Program-made: the position numbers and the translations under genes
Notes under the pieces: model-generated
Told to the model about the DNA's origin: nothing
The model's database searches: none
Seen by the model: the letters and a program-made list of their open reading frames with translations, nothing else
Part shown: piece after piece, positions 20,024 to 27,897 of the stretch
Numbering within the stretch: the stretch's first letter is position 1
Layout: each line of letters starts with the position of its first letter
Assembly (NCBI RefSeq): GCF_937980635.1
Contig: NZ_CALJPG010000018.1
Coordinates: 1-36,354, forward strand
Length of the DNA stretch: 36,354 bases
Direction: 5' to 3'
Origin: an uncultured Campylobacter sp.
GTDB lineage: Bacteria; Campylobacterota; Campylobacteria; Campylobacterales; Campylobacteraceae

Positions 20024-21268
20024 TTATTTGTTATCATCAGTGAACTGCTCTTTGACAAGATCTTTGATATCGCTTTTAATACTTTTAGTATCAACTATTG
20101 AATCCTCACCCAGCTTCTGAAATTTTTCTTTATCTGCCTTCGTATATTCCTGTTCATCATCATATTTTTTTGTGATCAACCGAATCATCTTGCGACGCAA
20201 AAACTTCTCATCTCTAATATTTGACCTCTCTTTGATCCACCCAATTAGTAATACCATCAACATTATAAAACCAATATAACCTAGAATTGGATACATAATC
20301 GATACTAATTTTTTAAAGCCCATAAAGGATAATATATACCCTACAACTACGGTGCCAATCATAATTGGATAAAAACGTTTTGATTGATTAGATGAGAAAC
20401 GTTTTGCTAAGGCATAGAATAAACTGAAAGCAGTATTAAAGATCAAGCCGAAGATAACAAGTGCATACACAAACGCAAATGCAGGGTGAATCTGTTTGGC
20501 AATAGCCAACATAGGAATATCAACAGTCGTTGCAAGTTTTACATTTGCATATAAGATACAGGTTGTAACTGTGATGATAATACCGATTATAAATCCACCC
20601 AAAGTACCACCTTTTTCTGCTACACCAATCCTCATAATGGATCCCCCTAATACAAAAGCCATTGATACACCTGTCATAACGCAGAGCGAAAAATAATTCA
20701 GAACAGAAAACCAGATATTTGGCATTGGAGTAGAGATTGTATTTGCAATTGTTTCTAATTCTTTAAAATCAAAGCGTTGACTTGCAAAGGTATACACTGC
20801 CATAATCATAATCATGATAAAAATAATAGGCGTAAATATTCCGATCACATTCGTGATTTTTTCAAAATTAAGAAAGCTAACAAGGATTATCAATACGGCA
20901 CATAGGAGTGCTCCTGACCAGAATGGCATGCCAAATTGCTGATTAAGATTTGATCCAGCCCCGGCAATCATGACAAAACCTACCACAAAACAGCAAATAA
21001 TTAAAGAAATATCAAGAATTTTATTAGTGATAGATCCAGCAATTTGTGAAAGAACTTCAAAGTGATCATTGGATCTAAAATAACTACCGAATGTAATAAT
21101 GATTTTACCAAAGACGGCATTGAGGATACCAAGAATAACGGCTCCAAGAATACCCCATTTGCCAAAACTGACGAAATATTGCATCAGATCCTGACCGGAC
21201 GATAATCCAGCACCGACAATAACCCCAACATATGCTAACGCTACATTTAAAATTTGTTTTAACATCAT
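20024..21268 (-). CDS. YkvI-family membrane protein, probably acquired
   Basis: A 414-residue polytopic membrane protein with about ten hydrophobic helices and a charged cytoplasmic tail (about 355-414). The N-terminus (VALAYVGVIVGAGLSSGQDLMQYF) with its glycine-rich broken first helix fits the YkvI family, related to the APC/LeuT-fold transporters and common in Firmicutes; the substrate is unknown. Two ATGs in tandem (21268 and 21265) follow GAGGTAGG; the second has better spacing. The gene and its flanks are clearly more AT-rich than neighbouring genes, and codon use differs (many ATA, TTA and AAT). I count only about three RAATTY motifs in it. Together these point to horizontal transfer. 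It is a single-gene insertion with no visible integrase or flanking repeats. Confidence 0.82.
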   Translation of the reverse strand: MMLKQILNVALAYVGVIVGAGLSSGQDLMQYFVSFGKWGILGAVILGILNAVFGKIIITFGSYFRSNDHFEVLSQIAGSITNKILDISLIICCFVVGFVMIAGAGSNLNQQFGMPFWSGALLCAVLIILVSFLNFEKITNVIGIFTPIIFIMIMIMAVYTFASQRFDFKELETIANTISTPMPNIWFSVLNYFSLCVMTGVSMAFVLGGSIMRIGVAEKGGTLGGFIIGIIITVTTCILYANVKLATTVDIPMLAIAKQIHPAFAFVYALVIFGLIFNTAFSLFYALAKRFSSNQSKRFYPIMIGTVVVGYILSFMGFKKLVSIMYPILGYIGFIMLMVLLIGWIKERSNIRDEKFLRRKMIRLITKKYDDEQEYTKADKEKFQKLGEDSIVDTKSIKSDIKDLVKEQFTDDNK

Positions 21269-21492
21269 CCTACCTCTTAATTATAAAAAATTTTAATTTG
21301 CTTTACTAATATTAAGAATCTTTAAATTTAAATAATATTAAATGCTAATTAAATTTTATCCAAATAATGACACGAAATTTACACCGAAATTACATCCAAA
21401 CTCTTAGCGAGATTCCAAGCGAAAATCCCGTACTTTGGTGAATAAAACCGCAAGACCACCGCTCAAAACAGATCAAGGCAAATCAAGGCAAT

Positions 21493-22584
21493 TTACTTGA
21501 AAAAATTCTTGATCTTATCGAGTATCCCCTCGTCGTCTCCGCCCTTGCTGCCGAAGCTTTCTTGAAGCTCGCGCAAAAGCGCCTCTTGCTTCTCATTCAA
21601 TTTTTTAGGCGTCTGGACGTTTACCTGCACGATCAGATCGCCGTTTTTCTTGGTGCGGATATTCGGCGCGCCCTCGCCGTAGATCGTGAAGCGCTGCTTG
21701 TCCTTCGTGCCTACTTTGAGCTTCAGCTCTGCCTTGCCGCGCGGCGTCGGCACCTCTATGCTCTCGCCCAAGATCGCCTGCGTGAAAAATACCGGCACCT
21801 CGATATACAGGTCGTCTCCGTCGCGCAGGAAGTGGCTGTCTTCCTTAACGCGCACTATCACGTACAGATCCCCGATCTCGCCGGTTTTGGAGACGTTGCC
21901 TTTGCCGCTTAGGCGCACGCGCTGTCCGTCGTCTATGCCTGCAGGAATGTCAAATTTAAGGCTCACGTCCTCTTCGGTAAAGCCCCTGCCGCCGCAATCC
22001 TTACACCTGTCTTTTACGATCTCACCCGTGCCGCCGCAAGCGGAGCAGCTTTGGATAAAGCTCATATATCCGCGCCTGACCGCGACGCGCCCGGTGCCGC
22101 CGCAAGCGGAGCAGGTGTGTCTTTTTTTGTCCTTCGAGCCGGTAGCGTCGCAGGCGGAGCACGGCTTTTTGATCTTGTATTTTATCTCCTTGTGAACGCC
22201 CTCTAAAGCCTCTTTAAACTCCAGCGTTACGGCTAGTTCGGTATCTATGCCGTATGGATCGCTAGGGCGTGAACGACCGCCTCCACTGAATGCTTGCTCG
22301 AAAAAATCGCCGAAAATAGAGCTAAAATCAAATCCTCCGCCGCTCGCGCCGCCGTATGCGCCGCTGATGCCCTCTTTGCCGTAGCGATCATACATCCTGC
22401 GCTTTTGATCGTCGCTTAAAATTTGATACGCTTCGTTGATCTTTTTAAATTTCTCCTCCGACTCCTTGTCGCCTTGGTTGCGGTCGGGATGGAATTCCAA
22501 AGCGAGCTTTCGAAACGCCTTTTTTATCGTCTCGGCGTCCGCATCGCGCGCCACGCCTAAAATTTCATAATAATCTTCTTCCAC
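21493..22584 (-). CDS. dnaJ: chaperone protein DnaJ
   Basis: A 363-residue type I J-protein, the co-chaperone that delivers unfolded clients to DnaK and stimulates its ATPase. J domain at 1-70 with HPD at 32-34; glycine/phenylalanine-rich linker (about 72-105); four zinc-binding CxxCxGxG-type repeats (CSACDATG, CSACGGTG, CSACGGTG and CKDCGGRG) at about 140-210; C-terminal client-binding domains follow. Length is normal. The start is GTG, with AAGGAG 6 bases upstream. It is divergent from racR, as in C. jejuni, where the RacRS system is linked to growth temperature. dnaK and grpE are not in the window. Confidence 0.96.
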   Translation of the reverse strand: MEEDYYEILGVARDADAETIKKAFRKLALEFHPDRNQGDKESEEKFKKINEAYQILSDDQKRRMYDRYGKEGISGAYGGASGGGFDFSSIFGDFFEQAFSGGGRSRPSDPYGIDTELAVTLEFKEALEGVHKEIKYKIKKPCSACDATGSKDKKRHTCSACGGTGRVAVRRGYMSFIQSCSACGGTGEIVKDRCKDCGGRGFTEEDVSLKFDIPAGIDDGQRVRLSGKGNVSKTGEIGDLYVIVRVKEDSHFLRDGDDLYIEVPVFFTQAILGESIEVPTPRGKAELKLKVGTKDKQRFTIYGEGAPNIRTKKNGDLIVQVNVQTPKKLNEKQEALLRELQESFGSKGGDDEGILDKIKNFFK

Positions 22585-22642
22585 GAAATTCTCCTTAAGC
22601 TATAACAAAAGGGGCAATTTTATCTAAATTTAATAAAACTCA

Positions 22643-22657
22643 AGTTAAGACTTAACT
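22643..22657. promoter_or_regulatory. 15-bp palindrome, candidate operator upstream of racR
   Basis: AGTTAAGACTTAACT is a perfect inverted repeat with 7-bp arms around a central A. It ends 9 bases before the TATAAT of the racR promoter, so it overlaps the -35 region, and lies in the dnaJ-racR gap. A bound regulator could affect racR and possibly dnaJ. Autoregulation by RacR is only a guess. Confidence 0.45.
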
Positions 22658-22666
22658 ATTTTTATG

Positions 22667-22672
22667 TATAAT
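22667..22672 (+). promoter_or_regulatory. -10 element of the racR-racS-recR promoter
   Basis: A perfect TATAAT preceded by TG at the extended position (ATGTATAAT) and a T-rich stretch, as typical of Campylobacter sigma-70 promoters. It lies 42 bases before the racR ATG. Confidence 0.6.
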
Positions 22673-22714
22673 GCAATATTTAAAATTTCAAATCAACGAT
22701 GCAAAGGATAAAAA

Positions 22715-23386
22715 ATGATAAATGTATTGATGATAGAAGACGACAGCGAGTTCGCACAGCTTCTAACCGAATATCTGGCTAAATTTAACATCCAAGTTAC
22801 AAACTTCGAAGACCCGTATCTGGGCATTAGCGCTGGGATCAAAAACTACGATCTGCTGATTTTGGATCTTACGCTTCCGGGGATGGACGGACTTGAAGTC
22901 TGCAAAGAGATCCGCGAGAAATACGATATCCCGATCATCATAAGCTCTGCTAGAAGCGACGTGAGCGATCGCGTCGTAGGCCTTCAGATCGGCGCGGACG
23001 ATTATCTACCCAAGCCTTATGATCCAAAAGAGATGCACGCACGCATCATGAGCCTCATCCGCCGCTATAAAAAAGCTAGCGAGAAGGAAGAAACCGCCAC
23101 GGATAGCGTATTTCGTATCGACGACAAGCGCCATGAAATTTACTTCGGCGAGGAATCGCTAGTGCTAACGCCTGCGGAGTATGAAATTTTAGAATACCTA
23201 ATCAAGCAGCATAGCTTTTCGGTATCTCGCGAGCAGCTCGTATACCATTGCAAGAGCCTAAAAGATAAGGATTCAAAGAGCTTAGATGTCATCATCGGAC
23301 GCTTACGCACCAAAATAGGCGACAGTTCCAAAGCACCTAAGCATATCTTTTCGGTTCGCGGTATCGGCTACAAGCTCATCGGATGA
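22715..23386 (+). CDS. racR: two-component response regulator RacR
   Basis: A 223-residue OmpR-type response regulator. The receiver domain (1-115) has the acidic pair D9/D10, phospho-acceptor D51 (LLILDLTLPGMDG) and K100 (PKPYDP). The C-terminal winged-helix DNA-binding domain (about 128-222) includes LTPAEYEILEYL and the recognition region VIIGRLRTKIG. The ATG follows AAAGGA. The order dnaJ, racR, racS, recR matches C. jejuni, where RacR controls temperature-dependent growth and colonisation and aspects of metabolism. It overlaps racS by 4 bases (ATGA). Confidence 0.93.
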   Translation: MINVLMIEDDSEFAQLLTEYLAKFNIQVTNFEDPYLGISAGIKNYDLLILDLTLPGMDGLEVCKEIREKYDIPIIISSARSDVSDRVVGLQIGADDYLPKPYDPKEMHARIMSLIRRYKKASEKEETATDSVFRIDDKRHEIYFGEESLVLTPAEYEILEYLIKQHSFSVSREQLVYHCKSLKDKDSKSLDVIIGRLRTKIGDSSKAPKHIFSVRGIGYKLIG

Positions 23387-24624
23387 AGCACTCCTTAATC
23401 ACCAAAATTTCGGTTTTTTTTGTAATCGCGATCATCTTAGTCTGCGTGCTTTTTATCACGTTCGCACGGATGCAGATGAATAGAGCTCTAGGCAGCATGC
23501 AGGCTAATCAAATAAACGCGGTCAATAATCTACTTGAGCTATACAAGCGTAATGCCCCTCCCAGCGATATTGAGCGCTACTTCTCCAGCTATGGCTTGGA
23601 GCTTGTAAAAGACAAAAATATCATCCAAAACATCATCACGAGTGGTAAAATTTTTTTCGTCCAAGACACTTCTATTGGCGAGTTTAGCTCGGTCGAGTAT
23701 AATAATTCGCTGTTTTTAAATATAAAAAACAACTCTTTCGTCGTGGTTTTCGAAAGCCTCGGCACGAAGAATTTAAACGATCCGCTCTGGGTCGGGTTTC
23801 TGCTTACGATGGCAGTTTTGATCTCGCTTTATTTATCGATCGTGCGAAGTTTTACGCCGCTAAAAAAACTAAGCAAAAATATCAAAAAATTCGCCCAGGG
23901 CAACTTGGACGTAAATTTAGCCGCCACGCATAGCGAGGACGAAATCGGGCAGGTCGCGCAGGAATTTAACAACGCAATCGCTAAAATTCAAGAGCTGATC
24001 CGCTCGCGCCAGCTATTTTTACGCACCATCATGCATGAGCTTAAAACCCCGATCGGCAAGGGCAGGCTCATCACCGAAATGCTCGATGACGAAACGCAAA
24101 AAGAACGGCTCGTCAATGTCTTCGAGCGGCTTGAAATTTTAATCAACGAGTTTGCCAAAATCGAGCAACTGCTCTCAAAAAGCTACTCGCTAAATTATCA
24201 GGATTATCATTTCAGCCTCATTTTAGAGCAGGTCAAAGACATGTCGATGCTCGATAACTGGGATGAGCTCATTAGCACGGATATCGAGTGCGACGCGGTG
24301 ATAAACGTGGATTTCGGGCTATTTGCGCTGGCGATTAAAAATTTGATCGACAATGCCCTAAAATACTCCAGCGATAAAAAAGTCCGCATCATCTGCGATG
24401 AAAACAAAGTAAGCGTCGCCAACCGCGGCGCAGCGCTTGCGAAGTCATTCGAACACTACAAGCAGGCTTTTATCAGAAATAAAGACGAGAAAGCTACCGG
24501 CATGGGGCTTGGACTCTACATCATCGATAAAATTTGCGAGCTGCATAAATTCCGCTTCGAGTACAATTACAGCGACGGCACTCACTACTTCTCGATAGTA
24601 TTTTCGCCGAAGGGCGCCATATGA
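23383..24624 (+). CDS. racS: two-component sensor histidine kinase RacS
   Basis: A 413-residue inner-membrane histidine kinase. First transmembrane helix at about 9-28, a sensor region of about 105 residues between the helices, second helix at about 135-154, then a HAMP domain (about 155-207). The H-box is FLRTIMHELKTP with phospho-acceptor His218. The N-box (NLIDNALKYSS) and G-box (GMGLGLYII) of the ATPase domain are intact. It begins inside the racR stop (ATGA) and ends inside the recR start, so the three genes are tightly coupled. It should phosphorylate RacR; the signal is not evident from the sequence. Confidence 0.93.
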   Translation: MKHSLITKISVFFVIAIILVCVLFITFARMQMNRALGSMQANQINAVNNLLELYKRNAPPSDIERYFSSYGLELVKDKNIIQNIITSGKIFFVQDTSIGEFSSVEYNNSLFLNIKNNSFVVVFESLGTKNLNDPLWVGFLLTMAVLISLYLSIVRSFTPLKKLSKNIKKFAQGNLDVNLAATHSEDEIGQVAQEFNNAIAKIQELIRSRQLFLRTIMHELKTPIGKGRLITEMLDDETQKERLVNVFERLEILINEFAKIEQLLSKSYSLNYQDYHFSLILEQVKDMSMLDNWDELISTDIECDAVINVDFGLFALAIKNLIDNALKYSSDKKVRIICDENKVSVANRGAALAKSFEHYKQAFIRNKDEKATGMGLGLYIIDKICELHKFRFEYNYSDGTHYFSIVFSPKGAI

Positions 24625-25190
24625 GCGGCACAGACAGGTTCGAAGAGCTCGTCGCAAGCTTTGAAAAGCTTCCGGGCGTGGGCAAAAAATCCGCCCTGCG
24701 CTTTGCCTACTACGTAAGCGTGCAAAATTCCTTCCTAGGGCTAAATTTAGCGCACAATATCGAAGAGGCGGTGCGCGGACTGCACAGATGCCGCATCTGT
24801 GGTGCGGTATGCGAGGGCGAGATCTGCGAATACTGCGCCGACGAGGAGCGCGAAAGCGATAAAATTTGCATCGTCGAAAACCCAAAAGATATCTTTATTT
24901 TAGAGGGCAATAAAATTTACAACGGCCGCTACTTCGTGCTAGACGCCGCTGACGAAGATAAGATCGCGGCGCTGCGCGCCATGGTGGAGCAAAACGGCGC
25001 GAGCGAGCTGATATTTGCACTGACGCCGGGCATCAACTCCGACGGCATAATGCTTTACGTCGAAGACAAGCTCGCGGATCTGGGTTTGAAATTTACCAAG
25101 CTCGCTCAGGGCGTGCCTACGGGCGTAAGCTTAGACAACGTCGATATGCTCTCGCTAATAAAGGCGATCAACGGGCGCACCGATATTTAA
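24621..25190 (+). CDS. recR: recombination protein RecR
   Basis: A 189-residue RecR. An N-terminal helix-hairpin-helix (LPGVGKKSALRFAYY, 17-31) is followed by a C4 zinc finger (C57, C60, C69, C72) and a Toprim domain starting KICIVENPKDIFILE. RecR works with RecO (and RecF where present) to load RecA on gapped DNA in the cytoplasm. Length is close to the usual 190-200. The start overlaps the racS stop by 4 bases, the same coupling as in C. jejuni. Confidence 0.95.
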   Translation: MSGTDRFEELVASFEKLPGVGKKSALRFAYYVSVQNSFLGLNLAHNIEEAVRGLHRCRICGAVCEGEICEYCADEERESDKICIVENPKDIFILEGNKIYNGRYFVLDAADEDKIAALRAMVEQNGASELIFALTPGINSDGIMLYVEDKLADLGLKFTKLAQGVPTGVSLDNVDMLSLIKAINGRTDI

Positions 25191-25709
25191 AATTTCGACG
25201 AAATTTTAAATTTATGCGGGTAAATTTATGGGCTAAATTTAAAACGCAAAGCGGCGAATAGGTTTTGCCGCGGAGCCCAAATGGCGAAATTTCAGGCGTT
25301 AAATTTAAATAGTGGACGTGCGATGAACGCGATGAAATTTATAAAATTTACGCGGCTTTGGTGCGCGAAGCGATGCGGCAGGCGCGGCGGCAAATGGCGT
25401 CTCGCCCACCGCGAGGTTTTAACGGCGTTGACGCGTAAAAATTTTAAGCGCTTCCGTTTCAAAGCGGAGTTTTAAGCGCGGAATTTCGAGCGCTCAAATT
25501 TTAAAAGGCGAAATTCTAAACGGCAAATTTCGAGCGCTAAATTTTAAAAGCGGATTTTGAAAGTAGCGAGACGGGGTTGCACGACGTCGCGAGCTCGTAA
25601 AATTTAAAGGCGAATTTCAAGGCGCGGAATGGTTTAAATTTTCAAATTTCGCCGGCGCGGGATTTAAAAATTTAAACGTAATTATCTATTATAATATTTA
25701 AGGACAAAG
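25191..25709. other. intergenic region with direct repeats
   Basis: About 519 bp between recR and murC. It is full of AAATTT-type motifs set in GC-rich sequence. A direct repeat of about 25 bases is visible at 25482-25507 and 25526-25550 (AATTTCGAGCGCT followed by AAATTTTAAAAG, one base different). The small frame at 25281-25475 has no ribosome binding site and looks spurious. Confidence 0.5.
25690..25695 (+). promoter_or_regulatory. -10 element for murC
   Basis: A perfect TATAAT in the context CTATTATAATATTTAAGG, only 14 bases before the murC GTG. It would give a very short leader that just includes the AAGGACAAAGG ribosome binding site. Confidence 0.4.
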
Positions 25710-27017
25710 GTGAAAAAGGTTCATTTTATCGGCATCGGCGGCATAGGCATCTCCGCATTAGCGAGATTTTTACACGAGAAAAATTTTATCATCTCAGGCT
25801 CGGATATCAAAGAGAGCGAGACGACCTACAAGCTAAGAGCTAGCGGCATGGAGATCATCACGCCGCACGACGCTTCGGCGATAAAGGATCAGGAGATCGT
25901 CATCTACTCTGCTGCGATCAAAGAGGACAATGTCGAGCTACAAGCCGCGCGCAAAAAGGGGATCGTCTGCCTCTCGCGCAAGGAGGCCCTGCCATTCGTG
26001 CTAAAAGACAAGCGCGTCTTCGCAGTCGCCGGCGCGCACGGCAAAAGTACCACGAGCGCGATAACCTCGGCGCTGATAGACGGCTCGGTCATCATAGGCG
26101 CGATCTCCAAGCAGTTCGGCTCGAATATGAAATATGAAAATAGCGAAAACATCATCTTCGAAGCCGACGAGAGCGATTCGAGCTTTTTAAATTCCAACCC
26201 CTACGTCGCAGTCGTTACCAACGCCGAGCCCGAGCATATGGATCATTACGACAACGATTTGGATAAATTTCACGCGGCGTATCGCGGCTTTTTGGAGCGC
26301 GCGAAGATCCGCGTGATAAACGCCGAGGATGAGTTTTTAAGCTCGATAAAGCTCGGCTGTATCAAGCTATTTCCTTCGCGCGACATAACGGATCTAAAGG
26401 TGCTACTGCGCGATCATCAGCCGTTTATGAGCTTTAATCTAAAAGAGCTCGGACGCTTCGAGGTTTACGGGCTCGGAAGGCACATCGCGATTGATGCGTC
26501 GCTAGCGATCCTAGCCGCGGCGTGCGAGACGGGGCTAGAGCAGATCCGCAAAAATTTACTAAATTACAAAGGGATCAAAAAGCGCTTCGACATCCTGTGC
26601 GCCACCCCAAACTTCGTGCTCATCGACGACTACGGCCACCACCCTACCGAGATCAGAGCGACACTGCAAAGCGCGCGCGAATACGCTAGCCTGCTAGGGC
26701 TCAGCAAGATCACGGCGATCTTTCAGCCGCACCGCTTCAGCAGGCTTAAGGCGAATTTAAACGCCTTTAAAGAGTGCTTTGCGGGCGTAGAAGAGCTCGT
26801 GGTGCTACCCGTTTACGCCGCGGGCGAGCCAAGTAACGGCATCGATCTAAAAGAGGAATTTAAAGGGCTTGGGGCACTTTTTACCGAGCGGGTCTTTAGA
26901 AACGGCGAGCGGATAGAATTTAGCGATATTTTCGGCGTCCGCCACATCATAAACGACGGGCTCGTGATCGGATTTGGCGCGGGCGACATCACCTATCAGC
27001 TGCGCGGAGAATTTTAA
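25710..27017 (+). CDS. murC: UDP-N-acetylmuramate--L-alanine ligase
   Basis: A 435-residue Mur ligase that adds L-alanine to UDP-MurNAc, the first amino acid of the peptidoglycan stem peptide, in the cytoplasm. The N-terminal domain binds UDP-MurNAc (HFIGIGGIGISALARFL). The ATP loop reads AGAHGKST (about 107-114), a variant of the usual GTHGKT. The central domain shows EADESDSSFL and the C-terminal domain DDYGHHPTEIRATL and FQPHRFSR, all typical of MurC. The start is GTG with AAGG repeats upstream. As in C. jejuni it is followed by a small membrane-protein gene and mutS2. Length is normal. Confidence 0.95.
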   Translation: MKKVHFIGIGGIGISALARFLHEKNFIISGSDIKESETTYKLRASGMEIITPHDASAIKDQEIVIYSAAIKEDNVELQAARKKGIVCLSRKEALPFVLKDKRVFAVAGAHGKSTTSAITSALIDGSVIIGAISKQFGSNMKYENSENIIFEADESDSSFLNSNPYVAVVTNAEPEHMDHYDNDLDKFHAAYRGFLERAKIRVINAEDEFLSSIKLGCIKLFPSRDITDLKVLLRDHQPFMSFNLKELGRFEVYGLGRHIAIDASLAILAAACETGLEQIRKNLLNYKGIKKRFDILCATPNFVLIDDYGHHPTEIRATLQSAREYASLLGLSKITAIFQPHRFSRLKANLNAFKECFAGVEELVVLPVYAAGEPSNGIDLKEEFKGLGALFTERVFRNGERIEFSDIFGVRHIINDGLVIGFGAGDITYQLRGEF

Positions 27018-27078
27018 GCTTGAAAGCTCTCGCCGAATTTATGAGACAGATTCCGCTACGGGCGGGCAAGGATAAAAT

Positions 27079-27897
27079 TTGAGATTTTTGGTGTTTATTT
27101 TCGCGTTTTTATTTATCGCGGCGATCTTTTTCGTGCGGGACGAGATTTTAAGCAAAAGGGCTAAAATCATCGCCACGGCGCTTATCGTGCTGCTGTGCGC
27201 GGGGGCGTATCTTTATGAAAGCGCGAGCGAGCGCTCCGCCAAGCTTGAGGAGGAGATGGTTTTTAAATTTAACGCAGGCGCCAGATTAAGATGCGGTGGC
27301 GCGATAAATTTCGCTTCTGAAACGCGCGGCGCGGCAAATTCCTCTCTCGAAAAACACGGCGCGGATGCGAAAAATTTGGGCGTGCAAGCCGGCGAAGCAA
27401 ATTTAAACGCGCAGGACAAGACCGCTTCTGCCGCGCAAAGCTCAACCGCTCAAACGAACGAGCAGGCTTCGGTCGCGCAAATAAACGGCGCCGTCTCGGG
27501 CGGACAAAATTCCGCACAAAGCCCTACTTCGCAAAATTCTACGCAGCAGAACGATACGCAGAATCGCACGCCGCAAAATTCCGCACGCCAAGAAGGTATG
27601 CGAAGCGCTGTCTCACAAAATTCCGCGCAACGAGACGACACGCAAACCTCTAATCCCCAAGGCTCAGCGCAGAATTTTAACGCAGCCGAGCAAAATTCTA
27701 TGCAAGGCCCTACAGCGCAAAATTCTAAAACTGTGCAAAATTTCGCCGCAGACAAAGAGCAAGGCTCCGCGCAGATCGTAACGCGAGAGAGCTTCACCTA
27801 CTCCTTTTCGCTGGGCGCTTTCATCGCCAAAAAAAGCGCAGGCGCAGAGTTTAAAGGCAAAACCTACAAGATCAAAGAGTGCGTTTATGATCAGTGA
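27079..27897 (+). CDS. small membrane protein (C. jejuni Cj1053c position) with QNS-repeat insertion
   Basis: A 272-residue protein with two N-terminal transmembrane helices (about 2-19 and 29-46). The ends look conserved: EEEMVFKFNAGARLRCGG (58-74) and the C-terminal FTYSFSLGAFIAKKSAGAEF onward (239-272). Between them, residues 75-232 are Gln/Asn/Ser/Ala-rich and repetitive, with the tripeptide QNS at 143, 152, 166, 180, 205 and 214. Each QNS is encoded by CAAAATTC plus T or C, so each copy contains an AAATTC site. In C. jejuni the gene between murC and mutS2 (Cj1053c) is a shorter protein, so the insert is probably an expansion. The start appears to be TTG after AAGGA. The end overlaps mutS2 by 11 bases. 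Function unknown. Confidence 0.78.
   Translation: MRFLVFIFAFLFIAAIFFVRDEILSKRAKIIATALIVLLCAGAYLYESASERSAKLEEEMVFKFNAGARLRCGGAINFASETRGAANSSLEKHGADAKNLGVQAGEANLNAQDKTASAAQSSTAQTNEQASVAQINGAVSGGQNSAQSPTSQNSTQQNDTQNRTPQNSARQEGMRSAVSQNSAQRDDTQTSNPQGSAQNFNAAEQNSMQGPTAQNSKTVQNFAADKEQGSAQIVTRESFTYSFSLGAFIAKKSAGAEFKGKTYKIKECVYDQ

Noticed and set aside
20024..21268. Prophage or transposon carrying the YkvI-like gene
   Set aside because: No integrase, transposase, terminal repeats or tRNA target seen; only composition supports transfer.
25281..25475. 64-residue frame between recR and murC
   Set aside because: No ribosome binding site, and it runs through AAATTT repeats; composition is unlike a real protein.
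25482..25550. CRISPR array
   Set aside because: Only two short AT-rich units without spacers of regular length, and no cas genes in the window.
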